Positions 1 to 7,578 of a stretch of DNA of 64,000 bases are shown here, piece after piece. The notes under the pieces were generated by a model. That model ran no database searches. It was not told where the DNA came from and was given only the letters and a program-made list of their open reading frames with translations. Source of the DNA: Inhella gelatinilytica (lineage in GTDB: Bacteria > Pseudomonadota > Gammaproteobacteria > Burkholderiales > Burkholderiaceae_C); assembly GCF_016093295.1 (NCBI RefSeq), contig NZ_JAEDAL010000002.1, positions 496,001-560,000 on the forward strand, written 5' to 3'. Each line of letters begins with the position of its first letter. Position 1 is the stretch's first letter. The position numbers and the translations under genes are program-made.

Positions 1-1
1 G

Positions 2-1399
2 CCCGAGCGGGTGGGGTTGCCGGTGGCGGTGCACACGGTGATGGCCGACAAGGGCCTGCCGGTCGACAGCCTGGCCGTGGTGGCCTACCCGCTGGACGAC
101 CGCTCAAGGGGGCTGCGGGTACAGGCGGGCCGACTGATGTCGCCGGGTTCAACCCTGAAGCTCGTCACGGCCGTGGTGGCGCTCGAAACCCTGGGCCCCA
201 ATGCACGGGCCGCTACCGAACTTCGGGTTTTGCACCCCCCCAACGATCAGGGCGTGTTGGCCACGCCGCTCTACGTGCGCGGGCTGGGGTCGGCCGACCT
301 GGGGTACGGTGAGCTGCATCAGTTGCTGCGCGAGCTTCGGGAGCAGGGCGTGCGCGTGTTGCAGGGCGGTGTGGTGTTGGACCGCAGCGCCTTCCGGCCC
401 GAACGCTTCGACCTCGGGCTGGCGCCTTTTGATGAAGCCCCGGAGTTTCCGTACAACGTGATTCCTGACGCCCTGCAATTGGCCGGCAGTCTGCAGCGAC
501 TGGAACTGAGCAGTGAAGGCTCCGAAGGGCTGCGGGCCCGCCTAAGCCCTGCCCTGCCGGGGATTGCGGTGGACGTCGCCCAGATCACCTTGGTGGCCCG
601 CAATTGCTCAGATTGGGAAGACGGCTGGAGGCTCCCTGAGGTCGTGCCAGGAGCGGGTGAGTCCGTCACCGTTCGCTTGAAGGGAGCCTTTCCAAGAGAC
701 TGCAAGGTCAGTCAGCTCTTGCAACTCGTGGACCGGCAGGTGCTGTGGGAGAAGGCCTTGCGTCAGTTCTGGAAGGAATTGGGCGGCGAGTGGCCTGACG
801 ACGCGCCGGTTCAGCAGGGCGTCACGCCGCAAGAGTCGACCGTGCTGGCTCGCCACGTGGAACGCCCGCTGGCGGAGGTGGTGCGCGGCCTGATGAAGCG
901 CAGTGACAACGCGCAGACCCGCTTGCTCTACTTGCGCCTGGGGTCGGCGCGCGCACAAGGGGATGAATCCACGCAGGCGGCTGCAGCGCGTGCGGTGCAG
1001 GACTGGTTTGAGCGCCGTGGTTTGAATGCCCAGGGCCTGGTTCTGGATAACGGATCGGGGCTGTCGCGCAGCGAGCGGGTCTCCGTCACCCAGTTGGCCG
1101 ATTTATTGCAGGCTGTGTGGACGGAGCAGCGGCACTTGCCCGAGTTGCTGACCAGCCTGCCGGTGGCGGGTGAAGACGGCACGATGGGCCGGCGTCTCAA
1201 GGGCAGCGCGGCGCAAGGGCGCGCGCGCCTGAAAACGGGCACCCTGCGCGACGCCGTGGGATTGGCCGGCTATGTGTGGGACCAGCGCGGACGGCCGTGG
1301 GTGATGGCGGCCCTCGTCAACCACGACAGCCCCAACTTGCCGGAACGCGGCCGTGCGGTACTCGATGCGGTGGCCGAGTGGATCGCGCGGCAGCCCTGA
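2..1399 (+). CDS. dacB: D-alanyl-D-alanine carboxypeptidase/endopeptidase, PBP4 family (5' partial)
   Basis: Periplasmic low-molecular-mass penicillin-binding protein that trims or cleaves peptidoglycan peptide cross-links (peptidase family S13). The reading frame is open to the window edge, so the signal peptide and true start lie upstream; 465 residues are visible against about 480 for the family. Counting from the GTG at 11, all three active-site motifs are present: S47-T-L-K50 inside a P-G-S-T-L-K context, S298-D-N300 and K408-T-G410. It converges on ldcA with 39 bases between the stops, and so sits next to a group of D-alanine handling genes on the other strand. The family assignment is secure; the exact N terminus cannot be seen. 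Confidence 0.93.
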   Translation, partial: PERVGLPVAVHTVMADKGLPVDSLAVVAYPLDDRSRGLRVQAGRLMSPGSTLKLVTAVVALETLGPNARAATELRVLHPPNDQGVLATPLYVRGLGSADLGYGELHQLLRELREQGVRVLQGGVVLDRSAFRPERFDLGLAPFDEAPEFPYNVIPDALQLAGSLQRLELSSEGSEGLRARLSPALPGIAVDVAQITLVARNCSDWEDGWRLPEVVPGAGESVTVRLKGAFPRDCKVSQLLQLVDRQVLWEKALRQFWKELGGEWPDDAPVQQGVTPQESTVLARHVERPLAEVVRGLMKRSDNAQTRLLYLRLGSARAQGDESTQAAAARAVQDWFERRGLNAQGLVLDNGSGLSRSERVSVTQLADLLQAVWTEQRHLPELLTSLPVAGEDGTMGRRLKGSAAQGRARLKTGTLRDAVGLAGYVWDQRGRPWVMAALVNHDSPNLPERGRAVLDAVAEWIARQP

Positions 1400-1438
1400 T
1401 CGCAGCCCGCGGTCCACACGGCGAAGGCCGGCGGGGGC

Positions 1439-2338
1439 TTACGGCCAGCGCAAGGTCCGATGGTGGACGTCCAATGTCAGCCGCACCCCGATGGGCAAGG
1501 GCCAGTTGGGCTGCCCGTGGCCGCTCGGCCACCCGGCCAGCACGGGTTTGCCCAGCGGGTGCAGGTGGGCAGCCAAAACCGCGGTGGCATCCGGGGCCTC
1601 GCTGAAACGGCCCACCACGAAGCCCGCGGCGGCGTCCAAATGGCCCGCCAAACGCAACTGGGTGAGGAATCGATCCACGCGATAGGGCTCTTCGCCGATG
1701 TCTTCAAAGAACAGCAAGGCCCCCCGTGGGTCGGGCAAGGTGCCCGTTCCCAGTCCCGAAGCCCAGACCGCCAAGTTGCCGCCCAGCAGGGGACCGCAGA
1801 CCTCCCGGTCGGCCACGCCCCGGCGACTCAACGGATGCAACTCGGGGCTCTGTCGGTGCCAGCCAGGCCCGCAGCCCGAACGAAGTGCGGCGCCCAGTCG
1901 GTCCCGGTCGTCTTCGCCACCCGGCTGCCCCCAATCGGAGGCGGGCATGGGGGCATGCCAGCCGGCCAGACCTTCTTGCGCCCACAAGGCCAGCAGCGTG
2001 GTGATGTCGCTGTAGCCGATCAGGGGTTTGGGATGGCTGCGCAAAAGCTCCCGGTCCATGCGATCCACCACGCGCAGGCAGCCGTAACCCCCGCGCAGGC
2101 ACAGCAGGGCGTCCACTTCGGGATCGAGCAGGGCGGCGTGCACATCGGCCACGCGCTGCGCATCGCTGGCGGCCAGAAACCCCAACTCCGCTGGGCCCGC
2201 GCAGCCCGGAAAAATCTTGGCGCGGTAGCCCAGTGCCGCCACCTGAGCGGGCACAGCTTCCAGTGCTCCTGCTTTGGGTGGGCCAGCTGGCGCGATGACC
2301 CCCAGACAAGCGCCGGGTTCCAGGGCACGGATCGTCAT
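1439..2338 (-). CDS. ldcA: LD-carboxypeptidase (muramoyltetrapeptide carboxypeptidase)
   Basis: Peptidase family S66; cytoplasmic enzyme that removes the terminal D-alanine from recycled murein tetrapeptides. It has 299 residues, normal for the family. The nucleophile is Ser110 in G-Y-S-D-I-T, with the glycine-rich L-R-G-G-Y-G stretch before it. Glu212 (F-E-D-I-G-E) and His274 (G-H-G-Q-P-N) fit the S66 Ser-Glu-His triad. There is no signal peptide, as expected. The start ATG overlaps the stop of the upstream serine hydrolase by four bases (ATGA), so it is the last gene of a dadA-hydrolase-ldcA operon. The D-alanine it releases is the natural substrate of DadA two genes upstream. Confidence 0.92.
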   Translation of the reverse strand: MTIRALEPGACLGVIAPAGPPKAGALEAVPAQVAALGYRAKIFPGCAGPAELGFLAASDAQRVADVHAALLDPEVDALLCLRGGYGCLRVVDRMDRELLRSHPKPLIGYSDITTLLALWAQEGLAGWHAPMPASDWGQPGGEDDRDRLGAALRSGCGPGWHRQSPELHPLSRRGVADREVCGPLLGGNLAVWASGLGTGTLPDPRGALLFFEDIGEEPYRVDRFLTQLRLAGHLDAAAGFVVGRFSEAPDATAVLAAHLHPLGKPVLAGWPSGHGQPNWPLPIGVRLTLDVHHRTLRWP

Positions 2339-3573
2339 GGCCGAGCCTCCCCGGGGCGCGACTCATGGAGCCGCTGCATCAGTCGGTCCACTTCGGCGCC
2401 CAGTTTCGCCAACTGCTTGGGGCCGCAGGCCAGCGGGTGGTGGGCATATCGCGTGCCCAAATTGCTCAGAAAGGCCACGATGTAATGCCGCCCCAGTGGC
2501 TGGATTGACCGGACGATGCCGGCGTCTGACGCGTAGTTTTCGGTGTTTCCAATCTTGTGGGCGAACCGCACGGACGGCGTTGGGCTTTGCGGCCCAGACG
2601 GGGCGGGCCACTGGTGCTCACCCGCCACCCAGTTCCCATCGGGCTGGCACCAACGGCGGTTCAGCTCACTGGGGAGTCCGGCGGGTTGACCGGGGACGGC
2701 CGCCAGCGTGCCGCTGCTGAGAATCGTGTCCAAGCCCTGCTCGCGCAGACCGGCCAGCACGGCGTCGCGGCCTTCGGCGTGAAGCCGCGGCGCTTCTGCG
2801 TCCAGCCAGGGCGCTGGCGGTGCGTCGGGGTCCAGCCACCACAGCAGGCGGGCGGTGTCCCACGCCGTCATGTGAATCTGGCCCACGCCCGCGCCGGCTG
2901 CATTCCCCCAGCCGCCATCGGGCTGGGTGTTGTGCAACCGCAGCGTCGGCAGGCCCAGCCGATCCAACAGCGCCTGCACTTCGTTGTGGACCTCGCGCCC
3001 CGCGGAGCGGCGAATCATGCCCGCATGGTGCAGCCAGGCCACCAGGGCCGAGGTGGCGTGGTTGCAACTCACGGCCAGCATGTCGAATTGCCAGTCGCGC
3101 AGGGCCCGGGCCTGCCCTTGGTAACTCCAGGCCTCGTCCCAGTCGCCCCGCTGCTGCTGGCAAGCCCAGGCCACCCCCACCGCCACCATCAGTTTGAGCA
3201 GGGAGGCAGGGTAGGGCGCTCGCATCGCCGCGCCTTGACCCCAGAGCCTGTGCCGGGGCAAGGTGCTCCAGTCGCTGGCCGGCAGCCAGGCCACCGAAAC
3301 CCCTTGTGCGTCTTGGACGTCGGCCAAGAACTCCACGCCTTGCACTGGGCCGAAAGTGGCGGGCAGTGTGGCGATCAAGCCCTCGGGCTGATCGCGCGAG
3401 AACAGCACATTGGCTGCAACCGGTGCCTGTCCGGGAACAAAGCCCACAACCGCAAGGTCCAAGCTCGGAAAGTGGCGCAGCGGGCTCCCACCGGCGAGCG
3501 GGTCGCCGATGGCACCGAAGTTCAAGTCTTGAATGGCGCGGCGCAAGCCGTCAGCCAGTTCTTGGGCGTTCAT
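2335..3573 (-). CDS. Serine hydrolase with beta-lactamase/PBP-like active site, no signal peptide
   Basis: A 412-residue protein with a penicillin-recognising serine hydrolase signature: S124-L-L-K127, S169-C-N171 and K340-I-G. The spacing is like class A beta-lactamases, but the first 115 residues are an unfamiliar N-terminal region and there is no export signal. The annotated start is the ATG at 3573, which overlaps the stop of dadA by four bases; a longer frame exists upstream but would run deep inside dadA. The 3' end overlaps ldcA in the same way, so the gene is translationally coupled on both sides. The context suggests a role with D-alanine-containing peptides. The substrate is unknown, and beta-lactam resistance should not be assumed. 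Confidence 0.75.
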   Translation of the reverse strand: MNAQELADGLRRAIQDLNFGAIGDPLAGGSPLRHFPSLDLAVVGFVPGQAPVAANVLFSRDQPEGLIATLPATFGPVQGVEFLADVQDAQGVSVAWLPASDWSTLPRHRLWGQGAAMRAPYPASLLKLMVAVGVAWACQQQRGDWDEAWSYQGQARALRDWQFDMLAVSCNHATSALVAWLHHAGMIRRSAGREVHNEVQALLDRLGLPTLRLHNTQPDGGWGNAAGAGVGQIHMTAWDTARLLWWLDPDAPPAPWLDAEAPRLHAEGRDAVLAGLREQGLDTILSSGTLAAVPGQPAGLPSELNRRWCQPDGNWVAGEHQWPAPSGPQSPTPSVRFAHKIGNTENYASDAGIVRSIQPLGRHYIVAFLSNLGTRYAHHPLACGPKQLAKLGAEVDRLMQRLHESRPGEARP

Positions 3574-4820
3574 GCGGCCTGCAGTGTCAACCCATCGAGC
3601 GGTAGCGGGCTCGTGCGGCCGGAGACCAGTTCCGCCACGATGCGGGCCGAGGCGAAGGCAAACGTAAAGCCCAGTGCCCCGTGGCCCACGTTCAGCCACA
3701 AACCGGGCACCGGGCTGGCGCCCAAGATGGGTGTGCCGCCCGGGGTGGCGGGCCGCAAACCGGCCCAGGGGCGAGCGTTGTCGTAGTCCGCGGCAAAGGG
3801 AAACAGACTGCGCACATTGCGATGCAGTGCGGCAATGCGCTTGGGACTGATGGCCTCGTTTTCCCCCACCAAGTCCACCATCGCGGCGACCCGCAACTCC
3901 GAGCCGATGCGTGCGTACAAGGTTTTGCGCTCGAAGTCGGTCACGCTCACTTCGGGCGGTCGGTGTTGGGCGGTGATGGGCGCCGTCAGGCTGTAGCCCT
4001 TCAGCGGATACAGCGGCAGGTCGATGCCCAAGGGCGCCGCCAGGGCGCGGCTTTGCAGTCCGGCCGCCAGCACCACCGCATCCGCACCGACAAAGCCCGC
4101 GTCGGTGTGGACCCCGCGGGTGCGCCCATCACGCAACCCCAAGCGGTCGACGTGGGCACACAGACGGCCGACAAAGCGCGGGTGGCGCTGCAAACGCGCC
4201 GCCAACGCCTGCGTGACGCGTTGGCAGTCGGCCACGGCCTCACCCGGCGTGAACACCCCGCCCGCCAATTGTTCGGCGCCCGTGGCCAGAGCGGGCTCCA
4301 ACGCCACGCAAGCGGCGCGGTCCAGCGCCTGCTCCGGCCCGCCGGGTTGCAGGCGGCTGCGGACGCTCAGAAATTCGCCCGCATTACGGTACACCACCAG
4401 CTTGCCGGGGCTGCGCAGGGCGATGCTCTCTGGATCCAGATCGAGCGACAAGTCGCCAAACGCCAGCTTGCTGTAGGCACCCAGAGCCAGCAAGCGTTGA
4501 GTGGTGGAGCGGTTCACCGAGCCTCGGCATTTGGAGAGGAAGCGCAGGAGCCACTGCCATTGATGTCGGTCCGCCTCCGGCCGGAACTGCAGGGGCCCAT
4601 CCGGGTCCATCAACCACTTCAAGGCCTTGAAGGGCACGCCCGCATCTGCCAGGGGTGACACATAGCGGTAGCTCAGTTGGCCGCCATTGGCCTGACTGGC
4701 CCCTTGCGCCCATTGCGCATGGCGCTCCAACAAGGTGACGTGATGGCCGGCCTCGACCAGAGCCCAGGCCGTGGTCACGCCGATCACCCCTCCGCCCACC
4801 ACCAGCACCTGTTGGCCCAT
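3570..4820 (-). CDS. dadA: D-amino acid dehydrogenase
   Basis: FAD-dependent oxidoreductase of the DadA family, 416 residues. It oxidatively deaminates D-amino acids, chiefly D-alanine, to the keto acid and ammonia and passes electrons to the respiratory chain at the inner membrane. The N terminus has the Rossmann dinucleotide motif V-G-G-G-V-I-G followed by an acidic end of strand two (L-L-E-R); near the C terminus is the family pattern G-L-R-P-A-T-P-G-G-T-P and then a G-H-G-A-L-G-F-T FAD-binding stretch. It is the first gene of the operon with the serine hydrolase and ldcA. No alanine racemase (DadX) is adjacent, unlike the classical dadAX operon. Confidence 0.92.
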   Translation of the reverse strand: MGQQVLVVGGGVIGVTTAWALVEAGHHVTLLERHAQWAQGASQANGGQLSYRYVSPLADAGVPFKALKWLMDPDGPLQFRPEADRHQWQWLLRFLSKCRGSVNRSTTQRLLALGAYSKLAFGDLSLDLDPESIALRSPGKLVVYRNAGEFLSVRSRLQPGGPEQALDRAACVALEPALATGAEQLAGGVFTPGEAVADCQRVTQALAARLQRHPRFVGRLCAHVDRLGLRDGRTRGVHTDAGFVGADAVVLAAGLQSRALAAPLGIDLPLYPLKGYSLTAPITAQHRPPEVSVTDFERKTLYARIGSELRVAAMVDLVGENEAISPKRIAALHRNVRSLFPFAADYDNARPWAGLRPATPGGTPILGASPVPGLWLNVGHGALGFTFAFASARIVAELVSGRTSPLPLDGLTLQAA

Positions 4821-4982
4821 CGTCGATCACTTTAAAAATCCAGAGCCTTGAGCCTACGAGAAGGCACCCTGCTCGACCAATGAATGCAAGCGCACGGGGC
4901 ATAACCGGCTCACATGTGTGAGGGCGAAAAGGACAGCTGCCTGCCCCGCTTTGTGGCGTGGGTGCGATGGCACACTGCGCCC

Positions 4983-5945
4983 ATGCAGAGCTTCCAGTTC
5001 ACCCGTTTTGAGAGCCCCGCGCCGGGCCCCCGCCTCATCGTCACCGGGGCCGTGCACGGCAACGAGGTCTGCGGCACGCTCGCCATCCGCCGCCTGATCG
5101 GCGAGTTCGAGCGCGGCGAGCGCCAGTTGCAGGCCGGGCGCGTCACCTTCGTACCCGTGACCAACCCCAAGGCCTACGAAAAGGGCGAGCGCAACGGCGA
5201 CCGCAACCTCAACCGCCGCCTGCGCCCCACCACCGACCCCCAGCAGTACGAAGACCACATCGCCAACTGGCTGTGCCCGCTGCTGGCTGATCATGAGGTG
5301 CTGCTGGACCTGCACAGCTTCCAAGCCCAAGGCCAGCCCTTCGTGATGGTGGGCCCCGAGAACAACGCGGACGCCCTGCAACCCTTCCAGCATGCTGCCA
5401 AGGAACTGGCCTTGGCCAAGGTGCTGGGCGTGCAGCGCGGCGTGGACGGCTGGCTGCAAACCTATGCCGACGGCGTGCACCGGCGCCGCGCCTGGGCCGC
5501 CGCCCTGGCGCCCGAAGTGGCCGCCACCGTGGACCTGGACGAAGCCTATGGCGTGGGCACCACCGAACAAATGCGCGCCCTGGGCGGCTGGGCCCTGACG
5601 CTGGAGTGCGGCCAGCACGCCGACCCCCAAGCGCCCGAGGTGGCCTACCGCGCCATCGTCAACACGCTGCTCCACCTGGGCCTGATCGCCGGCGAGGCGC
5701 CGCCCGTGCAAAGCATGGCGGGCCTGAGCCTCGTCCACGTGCGCGACAAAGCCCACGCGGACGACCAATTCATCAAGCCCTGGGTCAGCTTTGACCGCGT
5801 GCGCGCTGGCGAGCTCATCGGCCACGGCCAGGACGGTGAAGCCGTCTACGCCGAGCACGATGGCGCCATCGTCTTCCCCAACCCCAAGGCGCGCGCCGGG
5901 CAGGAGTGGTTCTACCTGGCGCGCGACACCGACCGCTTCCGTTGA
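4983..5945 (+). CDS. Succinylglutamate desuccinylase/aspartoacylase-family zinc deacylase (M14-like)
   Basis: A 320-residue zinc carboxypeptidase-fold enzyme of the AstE/aspartoacylase group, which hydrolyses N-acyl amino acids or related amides. Zinc ligands are visible as H25-G-N-E28 and H111 (L-D-L-H-S), with catalytic Glu208 in L-T-L-E-C-G. I placed the start at ATG 4983, where similarity to the family begins; the open frame reaches back to 4914 but that part looks non-coding. It is divergent from dadA and followed 31 bases later by an Lrp-type regulator on the same strand, so its physiological substrate is probably an acylated amino acid. No other ast genes are present, so the exact substrate is open. 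Confidence 0.82.
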   Translation: MQSFQFTRFESPAPGPRLIVTGAVHGNEVCGTLAIRRLIGEFERGERQLQAGRVTFVPVTNPKAYEKGERNGDRNLNRRLRPTTDPQQYEDHIANWLCPLLADHEVLLDLHSFQAQGQPFVMVGPENNADALQPFQHAAKELALAKVLGVQRGVDGWLQTYADGVHRRRAWAAALAPEVAATVDLDEAYGVGTTEQMRALGGWALTLECGQHADPQAPEVAYRAIVNTLLHLGLIAGEAPPVQSMAGLSLVHVRDKAHADDQFIKPWVSFDRVRAGELIGHGQDGEAVYAEHDGAIVFPNPKARAGQEWFYLARDTDRFR

Positions 5946-5976
5946 GCGGCTGAAAGCCGGAGAGGCTGAACCGACC

Positions 5977-6396
5977 GTGGACGAACTCGACCGCCAACTC
6001 ATCGCCCTGCTGCGCAAGGACGCCCGCATGAGCGTGGCCACCCTGGCCAGCAAGCTCAGCGTCTCGCGCGGTACCGTTACCAACCGCCTGCGCAAGCTGG
6101 AGGACGAGCAGGTCATCGTCGGCTACACCGTGCGCCTCAAACCCGAGGCCGAGCCCGACTACATCCGCGCCTGGATGGGCGTGCTCGTCGAAGGCAACCA
6201 AACCCGCGCCGTCACCGCCGCCCTGCTGGGCGAACCCGCCGTGCAGTCCCTGCACGACACCAACGGCCGCTGGGACCTGCTGGCCGAACTCCGCGCCGAG
6301 TCCATGGCCGAACTCTCCAAAGTGCTGGAGCGCGTGCGGCTGATCAAAGGTATTGCCAACACCGAAACCAATATCTTGTTGGCGACGTTTCGGTGA
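5977..6396 (+). CDS. Lrp/AsnC-family transcriptional regulator (GTG start)
   Basis: A 139-residue regulator with the usual two parts: an N-terminal AsnC-type helix-turn-helix (L-A-S-K-L-S-V-S-R-G-T-V-T-N-R-L) and a C-terminal RAM-type ligand-binding domain. Members sense amino acids and control amino acid metabolism. The start was set at GTG 5977, preceded by G-G-A-G-A-G-G at about 5959-5965; this gives the family-typical beginning V-D-E-L-D-R-Q-L-I-A-L-L. The longer frame from 5791 lies inside the upstream deacylase and is spurious. It probably controls the deacylase and perhaps the divergent dadA operon; no binding site could be assigned by eye. Confidence 0.9.
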   Translation: MDELDRQLIALLRKDARMSVATLASKLSVSRGTVTNRLRKLEDEQVIVGYTVRLKPEAEPDYIRAWMGVLVEGNQTRAVTAALLGEPAVQSLHDTNGRWDLLAELRAESMAELSKVLERVRLIKGIANTETNILLATFR

Positions 6397-6469
6397 GCAG
6401 GCTGCCCCGCATCGTGGGGCGGCGGGAGTGGGATTGACGGGGTGAGACGGTTCGGTAATTGCCAAAGCT

Positions 6470-6479
6470 TGATTTATCA
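6470..6479. promoter_or_regulatory. Short palindrome, candidate autoregulatory operator of the toxin-antitoxin pair
   Basis: TGATTTATCA is a TGAT-TT-ATCA inverted repeat 12 bases before the first possible antitoxin start, within an AT-rich patch that stands out from its surroundings. Type II antitoxins usually bind such sites. Only position and symmetry support this. Confidence 0.35.
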
Positions 6480-6491
6480 TGAAGCATCAAG

Positions 6492-6743
6492 ATGAATCAT
6501 GACGACGAGGCCGCGATGGGTGCTGTCCGCGAAAAGTTTTCGTCCCAAGCGGCGCCCGATGTGCTGGCTGCGCTGCGCCAGATTGCCGAAAGCCAAGGGC
6601 GCCAATTCCAGGCTGTGCTGGATGAAGCCCTGCGCGATTACATTGACCGGCAGCAAAAGGAGCGCCCGCGTCGCCATGTGATGGCGGCGTTCGCGGCCAG
6701 CTTGGACGAATTCGACAGCCTGTATCGCGAGTTGGCCAAGTAA
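6492..6743 (+). CDS. Putative antitoxin of a Doc-type toxin-antitoxin pair
   Basis: An 83-residue small protein directly upstream of a Doc-like toxin, with three bases between its stop and the toxin start. The middle (A-P-D-V-L-A-A-L-R-Q-I-A-E-S-Q-G) resembles a ribbon-helix-helix or related DNA-binding unit, and the C-terminal half is charged and helical, as expected for the toxin-neutralising part. The first ATG (6492) has little Shine-Dalgarno signal; an internal ATG at 6516 has GAGG just upstream and could be the real start, giving 75 residues. The identity rests mostly on position next to the toxin. Confidence 0.7.
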   Translation: MNHDDEAAMGAVREKFSSQAAPDVLAALRQIAESQGRQFQAVLDEALRDYIDRQQKERPRRHVMAAFAASLDEFDSLYRELAK

Positions 6744-6746
6744 GCC

Positions 6747-7127
6747 GTGCCGCGTGATTTCCTGACCGTGGCCGATGTGCTGGCCCTGCACGCAGTGTTG
6801 ATGCAGCGGTACGGCGGCGCCCTGGGCCTGCGCGACCCCGGCGCGCTGGAGGCCGCGCTCTTTCGGCCGCAGACGGGGTATTACGACGACATCGTGGCGG
6901 AAGCGGCCGCCCTGATGGAAAGCCTAGCCATCAACCATCCGTTCGTGGACGGCAACAAGCGCATCGCCTTTGCAGCAGCCGATGTGTTCTTGCGGGTCAA
7001 CGGCTGGCGCTTGCAACGCGCACCCCTGCAAATCCACGCCGAGATGCTGAATATGTTCGAGACTGGAAGCTTTGACATTGCCCACCTGGAGCCGTGGCTA
7101 CGCTCGTTTGCTGCCGAGTCGAGCTGA
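6747..7127 (+). CDS. doc: Doc/Fic-family toxin, type II toxin-antitoxin (GTG start)
   Basis: A 126-residue Doc-type Fic-fold protein, the normal length for death-on-curing toxins. The signature H64-P-F-V-D-G-N-K-R72 matches the H-x-F-x-[ND]-[AG]-N-K-R active-site motif of Doc. Characterised members phosphorylate EF-Tu and halt translation. It begins at GTG 6747, immediately after the antitoxin stop. The invariant His and the Arg-Lys region are intact, so the toxin looks functional. No mobile element, integrase or plasmid gene adjoins the pair. Confidence 0.9.
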   Translation: MPRDFLTVADVLALHAVLMQRYGGALGLRDPGALEAALFRPQTGYYDDIVAEAAALMESLAINHPFVDGNKRIAFAAADVFLRVNGWRLQRAPLQIHAEMLNMFETGSFDIAHLEPWLRSFAAESS

Positions 7128-7175
7128 ATGAGAGTCTTTACAACCCCAGCCTGGCACTTTATTACTGTGTAGTCA

Positions 7176-7199
7176 TGAGGGAGCCCCGCAGATCCCTCA
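7176..7199. terminator. Inverted repeat between convergent genes, weak terminator candidate
   Basis: TGAGGGA (7176-7182) pairs with TCCCTCA (7193-7199) across a 10-base loop, in the space between the toxin gene and the convergent small lipoprotein gene. There is no clear T tract, so termination is only a guess. Confidence 0.35.
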
Positions 7200-7406
7200 G
7201 CGCGGGTGCCGGCGCTGCCACCAGCGGCGGTGCGGGTGGGGCACGACGAGGACAGGGGCCGGGATGACGACGCGGACCTCAGGCCTGGGGTAGGGGTCGT
7301 AGCGGTCCGACTGCGCGTAGCGATATGGCAGCACCACGCAGCCGGTGAGCGCGGCGCTGGCCGCGAGGGCGAGCGCAGCCCGCGTGATGCCGAACAAGGG
7401 GGTCAT
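7197..7406 (-). CDS. Small predicted lipoprotein of unknown function
   Basis: A 69-residue protein with a lipoprotein signal peptide: a hydrophobic run rich in Ala/Leu ending in the lipobox L-T-G-C, so it should be lipidated and membrane-anchored. The mature part is short, rich in Tyr, Pro, Arg and Val, and ends in a basic R-R-W-W-Q-R-R-H segment. I chose the ATG at 7406 because GGAG lies six bases upstream of it; an in-frame ATG at 7418 would add four residues. It lies downstream of the cyclodeaminase-like gene but behind its terminator. I do not recognise a family. Confidence 0.6.
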   Translation of the reverse strand: MTPLFGITRAALALAASAALTGCVVLPYRYAQSDRYDPYPRPEVRVVIPAPVLVVPHPHRRWWQRRHPR

Positions 7407-7527
7407 GTTGAACTCCATCCGCCCAAGCCGGGCGGTCCGGCGTTAACGGGCGGGGGCCGCCGCGAGGTTGACGCGGGCTGGGCCATCGGCGGGCGCGATG
7501 GGGAGCAGTGGGCCTGTTCGGCGCAAC

Positions 7528-7549
7528 AAAAAAGGGGCTGAAGCCCCTT
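7528..7549 (-). terminator. Rho-independent terminator of the cyclodeaminase-like gene
   Basis: On the minus strand an AAGGGGCT/AGCCCCTT stem with a minimal loop is followed by a run of six T residues. It begins 30 bases past the stop of the gene at 7579-8673, exactly where a terminator is expected. Confidence 0.85.
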
Positions 7550-7578
7550 GTTGTTGTCCCTGACGGGTGTTGTGGCGG

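Noticed and set aside
2335..3573. Acquired beta-lactamase gene
   Set aside because: No export signal, operon overlap with dadA and ldcA, and no transfer signs; a metabolic role fits better.
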